This document shows, one piece after another, positions 1-10,666 of a stretch of 64,000 bases of DNA. A model generated the notes under the pieces. It searched no databases, was not told the DNA's origin, and saw nothing but the letters and a program-made list of their open reading frames with translations. The stretch comes from Metarhizium brunneum (taxonomy: Eukaryota > Ascomycota > Sordariomycetes > Hypocreales > Clavicipitaceae). The stretch spans positions 3,968,001 through 4,032,000 of the forward strand of contig NC_089425.1 of assembly GCF_013426205.1 (NCBI RefSeq), in the 5' to 3' direction. Position 1 is the stretch's first letter; each line of letters starts with the position of its first letter. The position numbers and the translations under genes were made by a program.

Positions 1-871
1 CCTTCAACGGACATGGCAGGCAAGAATGAACCAACTGGTTCCCTTGTATCCTTCAATTGCCGAGAGATCTTCACAACGCCTGATTCTCGACTCATGCAGA
101 ATAGTGGCGGTAGGGTTTGGAATCCCCCAAGTCAAGCTGCACGTGTCTGTGAGCTAGCTGCCTCAGTGGAGAGTTTCTGAATAATCTCTATAGGGAGTAA
201 TTTTTCCTCCGAGTTTTACTAGCATTCGGTCTGCTTTTCTAATATTTCTCTCATGCTGTATGTATGTATAAGTGCGTACCACTGCACCGTTGCAATTGCC
301 GACCCCACTTGTGGAGCATCTGTCTCGGAAGGCTTATTTCCTCAATAGGCATAGCATAGCCCGCTTTGAAGAAACTGTGGCAACGTCCATGTCAGGAGTG
401 GATAGAGCTGGTGAAGCCTCGCTCTGTGGAGATAACAAGGCGTGCCTCATCTGGAGGTAGTACGGCTCCATCGTAGTGGCAAATTAGCCTCGGGAACAGG
501 TCTGGTGGATAGGTTTTCATGACGGCATCTTGAAGCTCAATGCCCTGCCGCCGCCGTAGCTCTTGCAACAGTCAGCCATGTCAACTTCATCCCTGGGAAA
601 GATGACGGGGAGCTCGAATGACGAGTTCTAGACTCTAAACGCCCCCGCCACTAAGTTGACCTCGAGTTAATACCTCGTAGACGTGGCAATAGATGGGTAG
701 CAAAACAAAAATTCCTGTTTCCTCAAGGCTTTGCCGTAAACAATCCTGTTCAAGGCAATTTGTTAAAAAAAAACATTTAAGGACAACTGCCTCCCCCCCT
801 CTCTCCCCATCCCTATCCATTCTCATCACGACTCCTTCATTCCAATATACTACCTTGTAAATTCTCTTACC
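1..871. other. Intergenic stretch upstream of the M20 hydrolase
   Basis: No convincing gene. A short open frame on the minus strand starts with ATG at 95 and runs off the left edge; it is too short to judge. A C/T-rich tract at about 790-850 precedes the ATG at 872, as is common in fungal promoters. Confidence 0.4.
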
Positions 872-2419
872 ATGCCTTGCAGCATATTTGTTGTTGCAGC
901 AGTTGTTGCTGCCGCTGCTCAAGGAAGCTCTTTACCTGAGCTTCCCAGTTTCCTCAGCAATACTTCTCAATCTGTGTTCCCACCTCTTAAAGACATTGCC
1001 GTGGAGATATTCAACTATCCTGAGCTAGGACTCAACGAGTATTACGCCCATCAATTGGTCGTTGACTACTTCGACCAGGTTGAGGGCTGGGAGGTGACAC
1101 CACACGCGTATGGAATGGATACGGCCTATACTCTAGAGTTCGAACATCGTCCGCAAGGTTATGATGGGGCCCTCAAGTCCATAGGCTTCCTTTCCGAATA
1201 TGATGCTCTCATCGTGGGATCGGACCCCCTGGTAGGGCATGGATGTGGTCACAACCACATCGTCCTGAACGGCATAGCAGCAGCTACGTTGGCCAGCAGA
1301 GCTCTTGTCGAGTACAATGTTCCCGGCCGCATCAAAGTCGTCGGCACGCCCGATGAGGAGAACGCAGCCGGCAAATTCAAGCTCAAGGTTGCCGGTGCCT
1401 TTGACGATGCCGACATCTGGCTCATTGCCCATCCTAGTTCCGTCAACACCATCCAGCCTCTGGGGTCCCGTATCAACATCTCGCCTCACTTCGTCGGCAA
1501 AAGTCACCAAGAGGCCGTGAGGAAGGCATATGAGGCCATTGTGGCCGTGGACAAGATTGCCACAAGCTTGCCCGGGATGCGTTCATCTGTCACCAAAATC
1601 CAGAACGTTGGCATGTACTCGACCAACGTTTTACAGTCGCAAGTCAACTTTGGCGTATCTGGCTCCGACATGGCCACAGTCAATAGGACCGTGTCTGACA
1701 TACTCGACGACACATTTCCGCGTGTTTCATTCACCACGAGGCAAGATCCACACGGAATTGCCATCAAGATACACGGCCCTGGCGGTCACGCTTCCCTGAC
1801 GGAAAAGACTCCGCTTGACCTATCCGTCGCAACCTTTCAAGCCTTCTCGAACCGCTCCGGGGTCTCGTTTTACGTTCCGGGAAACACTTCGGCCACCGAG
1901 CTCGACATTACGTTTGATGTGCGGTCAAGGTACATGGTCGACCTGCCCGCTGTCGTCGACGCGGTGAGAAGCGCCGTCGGCAAACTTGGGAGCCGCGTAA
2001 CCATGGACCTGAGATACCCAAACGTTGAAGTGCCTCCATTTCTACCCGAAACGTGGATTGACCTCGTTGGCAGGCCGGCGTATAATCTCAGTGGATGGCA
2101 AATCACAGACCAGGCCCTGGCAGATTCCGACATTGCCTGGGTGCAAGGCGCACATGTCGACCCCCAAACTCACAAGTTGGTCGGCATGGAAAAGGTTGTT
2201 TTCCAGCCAAACTACAATATTTGCGAGCCAGGCAGCAAGTCTTGTCCCTTTAATCACGAGCCGGGGTTTTTAAGGCTTGCTGGTAGCGAATATAGCTACA
2301 CGCAGACTGAGATTGTGGCGAGAGCTCAGGCACAACTTGCTGTCCAGCTATTGACCGACGAAACCATGTACAATAGTGCGACAGCTATCCTTGCAAAGAA
2401 TAGAGTTATTGAGGAATAA
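872..2419 (+). CDS. Secreted M20-family metallopeptidase / amidohydrolase (PM20D2/AbgB-like)
   Basis: A single uninterrupted frame of 515 residues. The N-terminus (hydrophobic residues about 5-18, then SSLPELP) looks like a cleavable signal peptide, so secretion is likely. The motif GHGCGHN at about residues 122-128 and TPDEE further on match the metal-binding and catalytic segments of the M20 aminoacylase/carboxypeptidase family, closest in style to PM20D2/AbgB enzymes that hydrolyse N-acyl or dipeptide amide bonds. GPGGHASLTEKTP in the middle resembles the start of the dimerisation domain. The length is slightly above the usual 400-450 because of the leader and C-terminal extension. The ATG at 872 is preceded by a pyrimidine-rich tract. 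Substrate cannot be read from sequence. Family assignment is strong; exact enzyme name is inference. Confidence 0.85.
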   Translation: MPCSIFVVAAVVAAAAQGSSLPELPSFLSNTSQSVFPPLKDIAVEIFNYPELGLNEYYAHQLVVDYFDQVEGWEVTPHAYGMDTAYTLEFEHRPQGYDGALKSIGFLSEYDALIVGSDPLVGHGCGHNHIVLNGIAAATLASRALVEYNVPGRIKVVGTPDEENAAGKFKLKVAGAFDDADIWLIAHPSSVNTIQPLGSRINISPHFVGKSHQEAVRKAYEAIVAVDKIATSLPGMRSSVTKIQNVGMYSTNVLQSQVNFGVSGSDMATVNRTVSDILDDTFPRVSFTTRQDPHGIAIKIHGPGGHASLTEKTPLDLSVATFQAFSNRSGVSFYVPGNTSATELDITFDVRSRYMVDLPAVVDAVRSAVGKLGSRVTMDLRYPNVEVPPFLPETWIDLVGRPAYNLSGWQITDQALADSDIAWVQGAHVDPQTHKLVGMEKVVFQPNYNICEPGSKSCPFNHEPGFLRLAGSEYSYTQTEIVARAQAQLAVQLLTDETMYNSATAILAKNRVIEE

Positions 2420-4851
2420 AGCACTCGATATGTACGTTATTTATTATTAGAGGATGAAATTAGAACGAAATGAGGGTCTGGGGATTTGCCAAGGTTGTAT
2501 ACGTGGAGTTCAAGTAACATATCTACGTGGAGGGGGTATTATATTAAATATAATAAAATATAAAAATAAATATAGAAGAAAAGCTATTTATAATATTAAG
2601 AAGCTTACGCTGGCATCATAGCTACGTGGGGTATAAGAGACCGCAGGTTCCTCGTGATCAGAAGGGAGCTTGCAGACAGTACAAATTCTTGTGGCATTAA
2701 AGGACGGCATCACATGCAAGGGAGCAGAGAATATTCGCCTTAGGCGCCTCTGCCTCGTGATTACCAAGAAGCCGAGCCTAACCGCGGACCATTTATGCTT
2801 TCCCGGCTTCCAACACATCACTATAGAATGTAATAGGCTGAGCCCGACATGGCTCGGTTTACGCTCTTGCTTTCGGCCACGGCCAGCCGGCCGGGACCCG
2901 CCCACAAGCGAGCTTTACTATGCTTCGAGCTCTCCTTTTCTTGTCCTGTTTCTCTTCCTTCCTGAGCGTTTAAATACTCGTAGTGCGTAGTCGCCTAGCT
3001 AGTTAATATATTCAGCTTGGACATTGCATTAACGCTATAGACAAGAAGCAAGTCTTATAAATTATAGCTAGTCTTTGTATCTTGCCTTGTTCTTGTCCTG
3101 TCCTTGCTGTTATCCTTACTATTATCCTTATTATTATTCTTCTTATTATCCTTCTTATTATCCTTATTATTGTTTTTATTATTATCCTTGTTGTTGTCCT
3201 TTTTATTTCGCGTTTTAGTTAGGGCAGCAATAAAAGCCTCTGTGTTTTACGGCTACTGCTCCAGCCAAAACGTAAAACAATAAGGATAATAACAAGGATA
3301 ATAATAAGGATATAATAAGAATAATAATAAGGATAAAACAAGGATGGAATAAAGACTCCAGAAATTACGCTAAGTTAACTTCTTTAATCAACTGAGCCGC
3401 CTCATCCGATAATTTGTGTCGCTTATAAGCCAACAGAACAAGGCAAATTAGTTTGCATTCGGGTACGACTCGGCCCTTTCTCGAGCGGTAGCCTCGCAGG
3501 AAAGGCTGGGAATTTTCATCAAGTCGTCTTAAAAGCAGATGCGCTTGCTGCGGCGGAAAGTGCGAGTGCAGTCTGTATTTTCACATTGGCTCGTGAGTTT
3601 GCAGCTCTGCATTAAAGACCAAGTGAAACATGCTGCAAGTTGAATAGGTTCCTGAAGTGAAAATTGGAACGCAAAGGGGTGAACACGTTGTCATGCTATT
3701 TGATGCTTTTGGAAATTGCGAAAGGGAGGAAGCCTATCTTCAGAATCGAAAGCCTCTCATTATGTGCAGACTAGTGGCATTGTTGCCTCGTTGGAAGCTG
3801 CAGCCATTCAAGTGGTGAGGTCTATATATGTGTGAAAAATCTAAGAATGTTACAGCTGGAAGATCACGTTTATGGTTAGAGCAGAATAGTGAGATACAAA
3901 GGAGAGGAGAGGCCGCCCTCATCGGGGGCTGTCAGGCAACTCAGCTGTATTGGATAACAAACAATAATCGATTCCCTCGAATCGGACAATGAAGGGCTCT
4001 TGGTTCTTTACTTTCAAGAGTATAGTTTTACAAAAACCAAATACATTAAAAAACGGCAACTATATAGTAACTGCTGCTGCCTAGAAAGTAATCAACGTGC
4101 CATAGTTGTTCTGATCGAACAATTAGATCTTGACAGAGTCTGAAACTACCATATTTATGCAGGGACAAAGTAGCAGAACTTTATATCCTATATTAAAATC
4201 GGCGAGGCACCTCTAGTTCTTGTAGTGTAATTTTTAATGTGACAAGAGTGTGGACAGAACCAAAATTTATTCACCTTTCTTATATCTATTCGAAGAAAAA
4301 GCCCCGAAATAAAAGACTTCACTTGCCTGCACACTGGAGAAAAAATGCTCAATGTCTTCTTATGCCGCTGTAGCACAAACTGCTGACATATTAAGCACGG
4401 TTTGTTCTGAATTAACATTTGAAGTCTTTAACCACCTGCCTGCCCATTAGTTGACATGATATTTCCACCTAGCAGTTGGACAGAATAGAGCAGGACTTAT
4501 CAAGGACTACAAGCCGTGCCAGAACCTTGTGGGTTGTTTGACAAGAATGCTCGGCGTCCAACACTTTTTGAGAGTGAATATTTGAAAGGACACGTCACAC
4601 AGCACGACTGTTTGGGATAGCTTAGACAAAATATGGACTCTAAATTTCAGACATAAAGAGTGGAATCACACGAAAACTAACTCGCTGTATTGATATTGCC
4701 TGGGAGGTAGCAGTATAATAATGGTGATGCTTTGAATGTGCGACTTGATCTTGACAGGATATACTATACTATGTTGCCATGTGCATCTCACAGTACAGGC
4801 ATTGCCGTTGCATCATAAGACGACTCTTAAAGGATTCACACCATGCTCCTT
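2420..4851. other. Intergenic region with A/T-rich and low-complexity repeats
   Basis: No gene recognised. The segment 2530-2600 is A/T-rich and resembles the mutated DNA at the far end of the window. The piece 2830-3075 (starting near TGTAATAGG, with TTTAAATA at about 2970) has the look of an LTR but I found no partner. The inverted TTATCC-type repeat at 3080-3346 is listed separately. The rest (3350-4850) shows only short open frames without coding character. Confidence 0.4.
3080..3346. repeat. Inverted low-complexity repeat (TTATCC-type arms)
   Basis: The left arm (about 3080-3210) is built of TTATCC/TTATTATCC-like units. The right arm (about 3279-3346) is the complementary AAGGATAAT series. 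At the centre, GTTTTACG (3244-3251) faces CGTAAAAC (3271-3278), an exact 8-bp stem around a 19-base loop. The whole could fold into a long imperfect hairpin. No open reading frame runs through it. It may be the remnant of an inverted element or an expanded microsatellite; the sequence does not decide. Confidence 0.6.
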
Positions 4852-5566
4852 TCATGCCGCCATAGACTTTGAGAAAGGGTCATTTGATGGGTCCGTATTT
4901 CGCACGTATTCCGAACGCCTGGCAATCTCTTCAGCGGCATTTTCACCGTACTGGTCCGCAATGAAAGCATACATCATGTCGATGCCCGCTGATATGCCAG
5001 AGGAGGTCCACGTAGTACCATCCTTTACCCACCGGGCGCCCGGGACCCAGTCAACCTTTTCGCCTTGTGTTTTAACCTTGTAGCGATGGTTAATATTCAG
5101 TAACAATCAGTAGACTGCAGGGGAGCTGGCCAGAGAGTTGGCTTCCAAGACTCACCCATTCAAATGCTGCTTTATTCGAAGTTGCTTTCTTGCCATCAAG
5201 AACACCAGCGCGAGCCGCTAGAGCGGCGCCTGTGCAGACTGTAAGAAGATATTGCAATTTCGGATACCTGGATTTGATAAAGTCCACATGTGGTTGTGTC
5301 AAACCCGTGTCGCGAGTACCTCTCCCCCCCGGTACAAGGAGGACTTCAATATCCTCTGGTGAGTTGTGTAGATCATGTGTTGGAAGAATATTCTGCCCAA
5401 TGCTCGGTCCAGTGCAGGCTGTGACTGGATCTAGACTCGTCGAAATGATTGAGAGCTCCAGGGTGTTATTCATTGCCAGCATGTTCAAGACGTCTAGTGG
5501 TCCAAAGACATCAAGGGCCTGGAAGCTGTCGAACAGCAAAACAGCAAATTTGTTTGGTGACTTCAT
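4852..5566 (-). CDS. DJ-1/PfpI (ThiJ)-family protein, class I glutamine amidotransferase-like
   Basis: Two exons, complement(4852-5076, 5156-5566), joined over a 79-bp intron (GTGAGT...CTACAAG). The splice is phase 0 and gives EWVKTQ; the product is 211 residues. The fold signature is clear: LLVPGGRGTRD at about residues 76-86 and the nucleophile elbow TVCTGAALAARAG with Cys111, followed by GKKATSNKAAF. TSSGISAGIDMMYAFI in exon 2 is the usual C-terminal helix region. Such small DJ-1-superfamily proteins are widespread in ascomycetes, often annotated as ThiJ/PfpI or isonitrile-hydratase-like. No signal peptide, so probably cytosolic. Substrate unknown. Without splicing the minus frame reads into stops, which supports the intron. 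Confidence 0.85.
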
Positions 5567-7925
5567 TTTTTCTAGAGTCTAGATCCTCTCTACCTCTGCG
5601 GTTTTCATAAAAGATAACTTGTAGTAAGATGTGTGGACCACTCGTCGGAGCGGTTTATTTGCTTGGGAGGCAGAAGGAATTTATTATCAGTCGGGCATCC
5701 GCATGCATAACACGTAGCGAACTTCTTTTCTAAGCTTGATGAAATAGTACCCGGCATCGCTCTCAATACAGTTGCAGGTGCGGGTCTTGTTCCACAGACA
5801 TGGATGTTATGACTAGTAACACGGCGACTGATACATGGGGGCCTCTGGATATTTCGGCGCCTCGTATTGCCAGACATTACCTATCTCCCTTTTTAACTGA
5901 TAATTTCACCGAGATAAGCACTGAAACGAAACAGTAAAAACCTAAGAGGAAACACGATTCTAAAACCTTTACACTTTTTAACCTTAATACCCCCTAATAC
6001 TTTTCTTGCTGTGACGAGAATTATTTTATCCGATTTTATGGATTCGCCTTTACTTACGCGAGTTGTCGTGGGCGCCGTCTTCACATCACAGTGGGTAGGA
6101 GTTGTGAGGAAGTCTATGGACTGAAGGGCGCCCGAATATGCAGAGGGCGGCGTTGATGTATTAGTCGCCTAGTTCCACAGGTTGATTGCGACTTTCGTTT
6201 CATTTAGCCCCAGGTGCCATCTAAGATTATGCGGCGGTTTGGGCGGGCGTTGAAACTGACTAAGCGGAGCCCGATTCCCAAAGTGGTAACATTGAACCGA
6301 CAATATGACCCCACCAGTCCCAGTTTTTCCTAAGTACTGGATATGTACGGATAATAACAGGGGTGGAAGTGACACAGCATGCACAGGAAATTAATTGGAG
6401 AGACAGAAAAACAGAATATAAAGCGTAATATTAGTACCAAATTATCGTCTCAAGAAACATGACGGAACCCAATCCACGGCCAATTGAACCCATAGCTAGA
6501 CTTCTGGTCACATCACGATAACAGACCCACTCGCACTTGCAGATGCGGCCTTTACTACTTTTAGACGGGCGGCTGCCAATTGGAGACGAGGGCACTTTAT
6601 GGCGCAAGCCTTCATCCGACACCACGTACGCACCGAAGCAAAGCGCGATTACTACTATGGTGTTTCATGTGGCTCGTTAAAGATCATGGCTTCATTAGGA
6701 ACTGAGTCAATTTCGTTGATTTAAATCTACCAAATGCCCTGGACTTCTAATAAAGTGGTTAATGACAGATTTTCACTGCTGATATGACATCACGGCAGAA
6801 TATGGGAGGCAGTCTGTAGTATTTATACTCTTGCGCGTACATGAATACGTTGGATAATAGGAAAAGCTCCGTGCAAACATGACTCGGTATTAACGACCTG
6901 CGTGTATGATGCATAGTCTTTGTAATGGCCCTGTATTGGATACAAGCCAACACGTTCAGTGGTTAAATTTTGCAAAGTTGACCCTCATACTCTGGTTTGA
7001 TCGGGTAGCCATGGAGATGAACTGGGCCGTACAGCCTCAGGGGCCGCTCGAATAGTACATGCTGCGCAGTTATAGTAAGAGTAGCCTGGGTATGTGCGGA
7101 TTATTGGGCAGGCGAGTGGTGAAGATGTCATCGTTTTCATTTATTTGCATGAGTGTGAGAAAATTTTGTTCAATGTTGCCTAGTGAGACTCCACGTGAGG
7201 GGTGGTGCCAAATCGCGTAGGAACTAAATAGTATCCTAGGCTTGTGATATATGTTAAAGTACATATATATAAATAGAAGTAGTACTCTCGTGTTTTCTAT
7301 CTCTTTCAGAGTCGAGAACCTTGCGAAGAGTTAGTTGCAGGGGTTAATAGCTAATCGGACAACGGCGTGTCGCGGGCGATTATGCATGGAGCAGTGCTAG
7401 CATCAAGGCAGAGTTATATGGAATCATTGATACCCGGAGTGGATTTGTCATGGAGGGCCCATCAATCAGCCTTTGTCGTGTCATGGCCGATTTAATATAT
7501 GAGCGCGGGCATGATTCCATAGCCGAGCCAATGCCAGAGTTACATTTCGCGCGGACCGGGTGTGGTCGCCATTAGAAGGGCGGTCTTTGATGACTGGCCA
7601 TGGAAAAGCCGATATAGGTCTCACCCAAGTCGACCCGTTCACACGAGACCTTGGGGAGCTGGTGCGTTGGAGGCGAATATTATCATGATATGTGGACTAG
7701 TTGGAAATTTGCGTCACCCAATTCCCAAGGATGAATCGGACTACCCCTGAACAACACTGCGTTCACCGACTCTCAGTCAACGATAAAGGTTTCTTGTAAA
7801 TCTGGCCATTACTAATTGAAGAATGGCTCTTTATATACACGGCTATTTCCAAGTCCAGGATTCCTTCATGCGAACCAACCTTTCCAGAAAGGTTTCAACT
7901 ATAATCTCAAATACAATTTGGCACT
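5567..7925. other. Gene-poor spacer
   Basis: About 2.4 kb with only short, unconvincing open frames on both strands (none above 100 residues, none with recognisable motifs). I see no RNA gene or repeat that I can name. Confidence 0.4.
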
Positions 7926-9602
7926 TCATGAACTCTCAACACGATCATAATCTTGAATAGGCAAAACTTGAGGGGCAGTAGGGGCATTGAAGGCAGAGAT
8001 GCCTCCGGGAGGAGGGGCGCCCTGAGGAGGGAAATTGCCCGACGAAGAGAAGAAACCCCCATCACCGCCACCACCATCAATGCCATTGCCGCCGTCAAAT
8101 GGAGGCAGAGGGGGTTGACCACCCCCGGGGCCGAGATTGCCACCAGGACCACCAGTGGTGGGAGGGAAAGGGAAGGGGTTGCTTCCATCGCCACCGTTAC
8201 CACCATCAATACCATTGCCGCCATCAATACCATTGCCGCCATCAATACCATTGTCGCCATCAAAAGGAGGGAAAGAAGGGCCACCGTCACCACCATCAAT
8301 GCCATTGCCGCCATCAAAAGGAGGGAAAGAAGGGCCACCATCACCACCAGGGCCACCGCTTCCAGGACCTCCGGGACCACCACTTCCAGGGCCGCCGCTT
8401 CCAGGGCCGCCACTCCCGGGACCTCCGGGACCTCCTGGTCTACCAGGCTTACCAGGCTTACCAGGACCGCCAGTGCCAGGGGGGAATAAAGGGCCATCAC
8501 CACCATCACCGCCATCACCACCACCAGGACCACCGCTTCCAGGACCTCCGGGGCCACCGCTTCCAGGACCTCCGGGGCCACCACTTCCGGGGCCGCCGCT
8601 TCCAGGGCCGCCGCTTCCAGGACCTCCGGGGCCACCACTTCCAGGGCCGCCGCTTCCAGGGCCGCCACTCCCGGGACCGCCGGGTCTTCCAGGTCTACCA
8701 GGCTTGCCAGGCTTGCCAGGGCCGCCGCTTCCAGGGCCGCCGCTTCCAGGGCCACCGCTTCCAGGACCGCCGGGTCTGCCAGGTCTACCAGGCTTGCCGG
8801 GATTATTGGGATTGTTGGGATTGTTGGGATTGTTGGGATTGTTTGGACCAGGCGGGAAGGAAGACCCATCATCACCCGGACCACCGCTTCCGGGACCGCC
8901 ACTTCCGGGACCGCTGGGGCCTCCAACACTGCAGTTCAATGTGGCGGCCCGAGCGAACTTTGTATAACTATCCGCGTTCTGAAGGCTTCTCTGAGCATCA
9001 AGCTGCTTACAAGCCTCCAAGCCATATCCGAGATCGTCTGTACTTCCCAAGACGTGGGACATTTCGTGTAAAAGTACATCGTCAAGGTCCTGACCACCAC
9101 ATTGTGTCGTGCTCTGCGTGTCCGCCAGGGCTACGTTACAAAGCGTAATCGGGCCACTTCCCTTGAATGCCTTTCCCGCGATGCCCTGTTCACACTGTCC
9201 ACAGTTGACAGAGACACCGCTATTCTCCCTGGCGCCACACTGACTCGCAATCTGTTCGAAGTGGTCGGCAACTCGCTTGCGGGTATCCTCGTCATCATTC
9301 TTGAACAGAGTCTTCATCAACTCTCCCCCTTTCAGGGCAGCTTCCCGACCCTGCTGGGCCTTTGCGGCGCACGAGGAGAATGCTCGAGTAACATCACGCT
9401 GGCTTCTGCCGCAGTTCTGTTCTATTCCGCGTTTTCCATTGATAGGCTCTGGGGAGCGCTTGATCCCAGTGAGACAAGTGATGGGCTGCTCTGAGCGTTC
9501 AACGATGGGCAAAGTCAAGGGCAGAGTAGTAGGGCGGTCGGGGATGGATGAAGCCGTGACGGCCGCAAAGGTAAACGCGGCAACAACCAGGATATGCCCC
9601 AT
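7926..9602 (-). CDS. Secreted M35 (deuterolysin-type) metalloprotease with long collagen-like Gly/Pro tail
   Basis: A 558-residue product from the ATG at 9602. A frame-compatible Met 9 residues upstream (9629) is less likely because [19 protein letters not shown] forms a good signal peptide. The first ~225 residues are protease-like: HEMSH (about 179-183 from this start) followed by STDDLGYG, the HExxH plus Asp arrangement of aspzincins. Eight or more Cys in this half suit disulfides. From about residue 228 to 530 the chain is almost only Gly, Pro, Ser, Lys, Arg and Asn: GGPGSGG runs, [12 protein letters not shown] blocks with collagen-like Gly-x-Pro spacing, a five-fold PNN run, and GIDGGN repeats near the C-terminus. 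Ordinary deuterolysins lack such a tail. It probably acts outside the cell or in the wall; the tail may be structural or adhesive (inference). Highly repetitive DNA makes the exact repeat number assembly-sensitive. Confidence 0.8.
   Translation of the reverse strand: MGHILVVAAFTFAAVTASSIPDRPTTLPLTLPIVERSEQPITCLTGIKRSPEPINGKRGIEQNCGRSQRDVTRAFSSCAAKAQQGREAALKGGELMKTLFKNDDEDTRKRVADHFEQIASQCGARENSGVSVNCGQCEQGIAGKAFKGSGPITLCNVALADTQSTTQCGGQDLDDVLLHEMSHVLGSTDDLGYGLEACKQLDAQRSLQNADSYTKFARAATLNCSVGGPSGPGSGGPGSGGPGDDGSSFPPGPNNPNNPNNPNNPNNPGKPGRPGRPGGPGSGGPGSGGPGSGGPGKPGKPGRPGRPGGPGSGGPGSGGPGSGGPGGPGSGGPGSGGPGSGGPGGPGSGGPGGPGSGGPGGGDGGDGGDGPLFPPGTGGPGKPGKPGRPGGPGGPGSGGPGSGGPGSGGPGGPGSGGPGGDGGPSFPPFDGGNGIDGGDGGPSFPPFDGDNGIDGGNGIDGGNGIDGGNGGDGSNPFPFPPTTGGPGGNLGPGGGQPPLPPFDGGNGIDGGGGDGGFFSSSGNFPPQGAPPPGGISAFNAPTAPQVLPIQDYDRVESS
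8130..8930. repeat. GC-rich coding tandem repeats (Gly/Pro tail)
   Basis: Short in-phase repeats of roughly 9-27 bp encode the tail of the overlapping metalloprotease gene on the minus strand. Families seen on the plus strand include CCAGGGCCGCCGCTT-type units, CCATCAATACCATTGCCG units at about 8205-8255, and GGATTGTTG units at 8803-8840. All are multiples of three, so copy-number change alters tail length without shifting frame. Confidence 0.8.
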
Positions 9603-9629
9603 TGTTGCAAGCTCAAGATGCTGATTCAA

Positions 9630-10105
9630 GACTTGGATAGAAGAGTAGCCCGGTGGTTGGTGGAGGACTGGAAATCATCATCGAGAGGGAGAATATTGGG
9701 CTTTTTAACGTCGAGACTTTGATAGGGGCATGTCGGTCTCGGCTGTGCAAGGCGAATAGTCAGTCTTGTGACCGGGATACCTTTGTCGTACGGACAAGAG
9801 GTCACCGTAACAAACCACTTGTCTTGTGAGCTGAAGAATTTTGAAACCGCCGAGAGGACCACCATCTTCTTGCTTTATGCGCATTATTCGACGGGATGGG
9901 CGCAAACAGTTCATCCCCCACACATTACTAAGTCGGCCATGATTCGGTACCGCATCTCGTCTGACCATATTCCAATTTTCCTCCCTATTTACGGATTGAG
10001 TCTGCGTAAGCCTTCATTGCTTGTGTGGTCCAACTATCATTTGGCTGGTTTTCGGAGGCCTACCAGACATATGTACTATCAATAAAGAACCACTGGTGGC
10101 TACTC
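9630..10105. other. Spacer upstream of the metalloprotease gene
   Basis: Probably holds the promoter of the minus-strand metalloprotease. I see no clear coding sequence; open frames here are short and lack motifs. Confidence 0.35.
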
Positions 10106-10666
10106 TTATCCCTTGACCCAAGCAACCGCTCTTTTCCGAGTACAGCCACGCGGTAATTGGTTTACAGCATCCTTTGTGAAGAGGATCTGCTGACATGATC
10201 CGTTTGCGAACGCGTCATTCCACCAGTGCGGCTGGGGCTGTGTCAATGCTCCCATCGCCTTCCCAAAATTGACTCGTGGGCATTCTGAACAAACGAGGCA
10301 GGCAGACATGCACAAGGGGAACCTTGGTTCTAATTCACCTACCGGTTGGAGCAGCTGGCTGATTGCTGAGTTCATGATTGGAGTGGCCGAATATTGCGCA
10401 ATAACTACTCCGTCCAATATTGGGTTGTGTGTGGTGTCAATGCCTTGCGCTGGTGGGTCGAGATTGATACTGATAGTCGATGGTGAATTTTTGTATCCAG
10501 GGGGCGCCGCTCCTAAATTGATCATGTGCTTGCTGAGAAATGAATCATAATCTATCGTAAACTTCAAGTCGTCTGGGACGGGCTCAGTGGTCCGTGTATT
10601 CAACACGCACAACCGTTTGTCTTGCTCTACTACGATGAGATGTCGGCGTCCAACTCGGGGTTTTTT
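10106..10666 (-). pseudogene. Open frame of unknown function, possible gene fragment
   Basis: A minus-strand open frame of about 185 residues begins just after a TGA near 10,670 and ends at 10,106, but has no ATG near its start. The reading (for example RRHLIVVEQDKR and LKFTIDYDSFLSKHM) looks more protein-like than the neighbouring frames. I recognise no family. It could be the last exon of a gene whose upstream exons I cannot see, a decayed gene, or chance. Confidence 0.25.

Noticed and set aside
1..95. Minus-strand frame starting with ATG at 95 and leaving the window
   Set aside because: Only about 31 codons are visible; too little to support a gene.
7953..9148. Long plus-strand open frames rich in Pro, His or Leu opposite the metalloprotease tail
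   Set aside because: They are shadows of the Gly/Pro repeats on the minus strand: periodic codons avoid stops on both strands. The minus frame has the signal peptide and the protease motifs.
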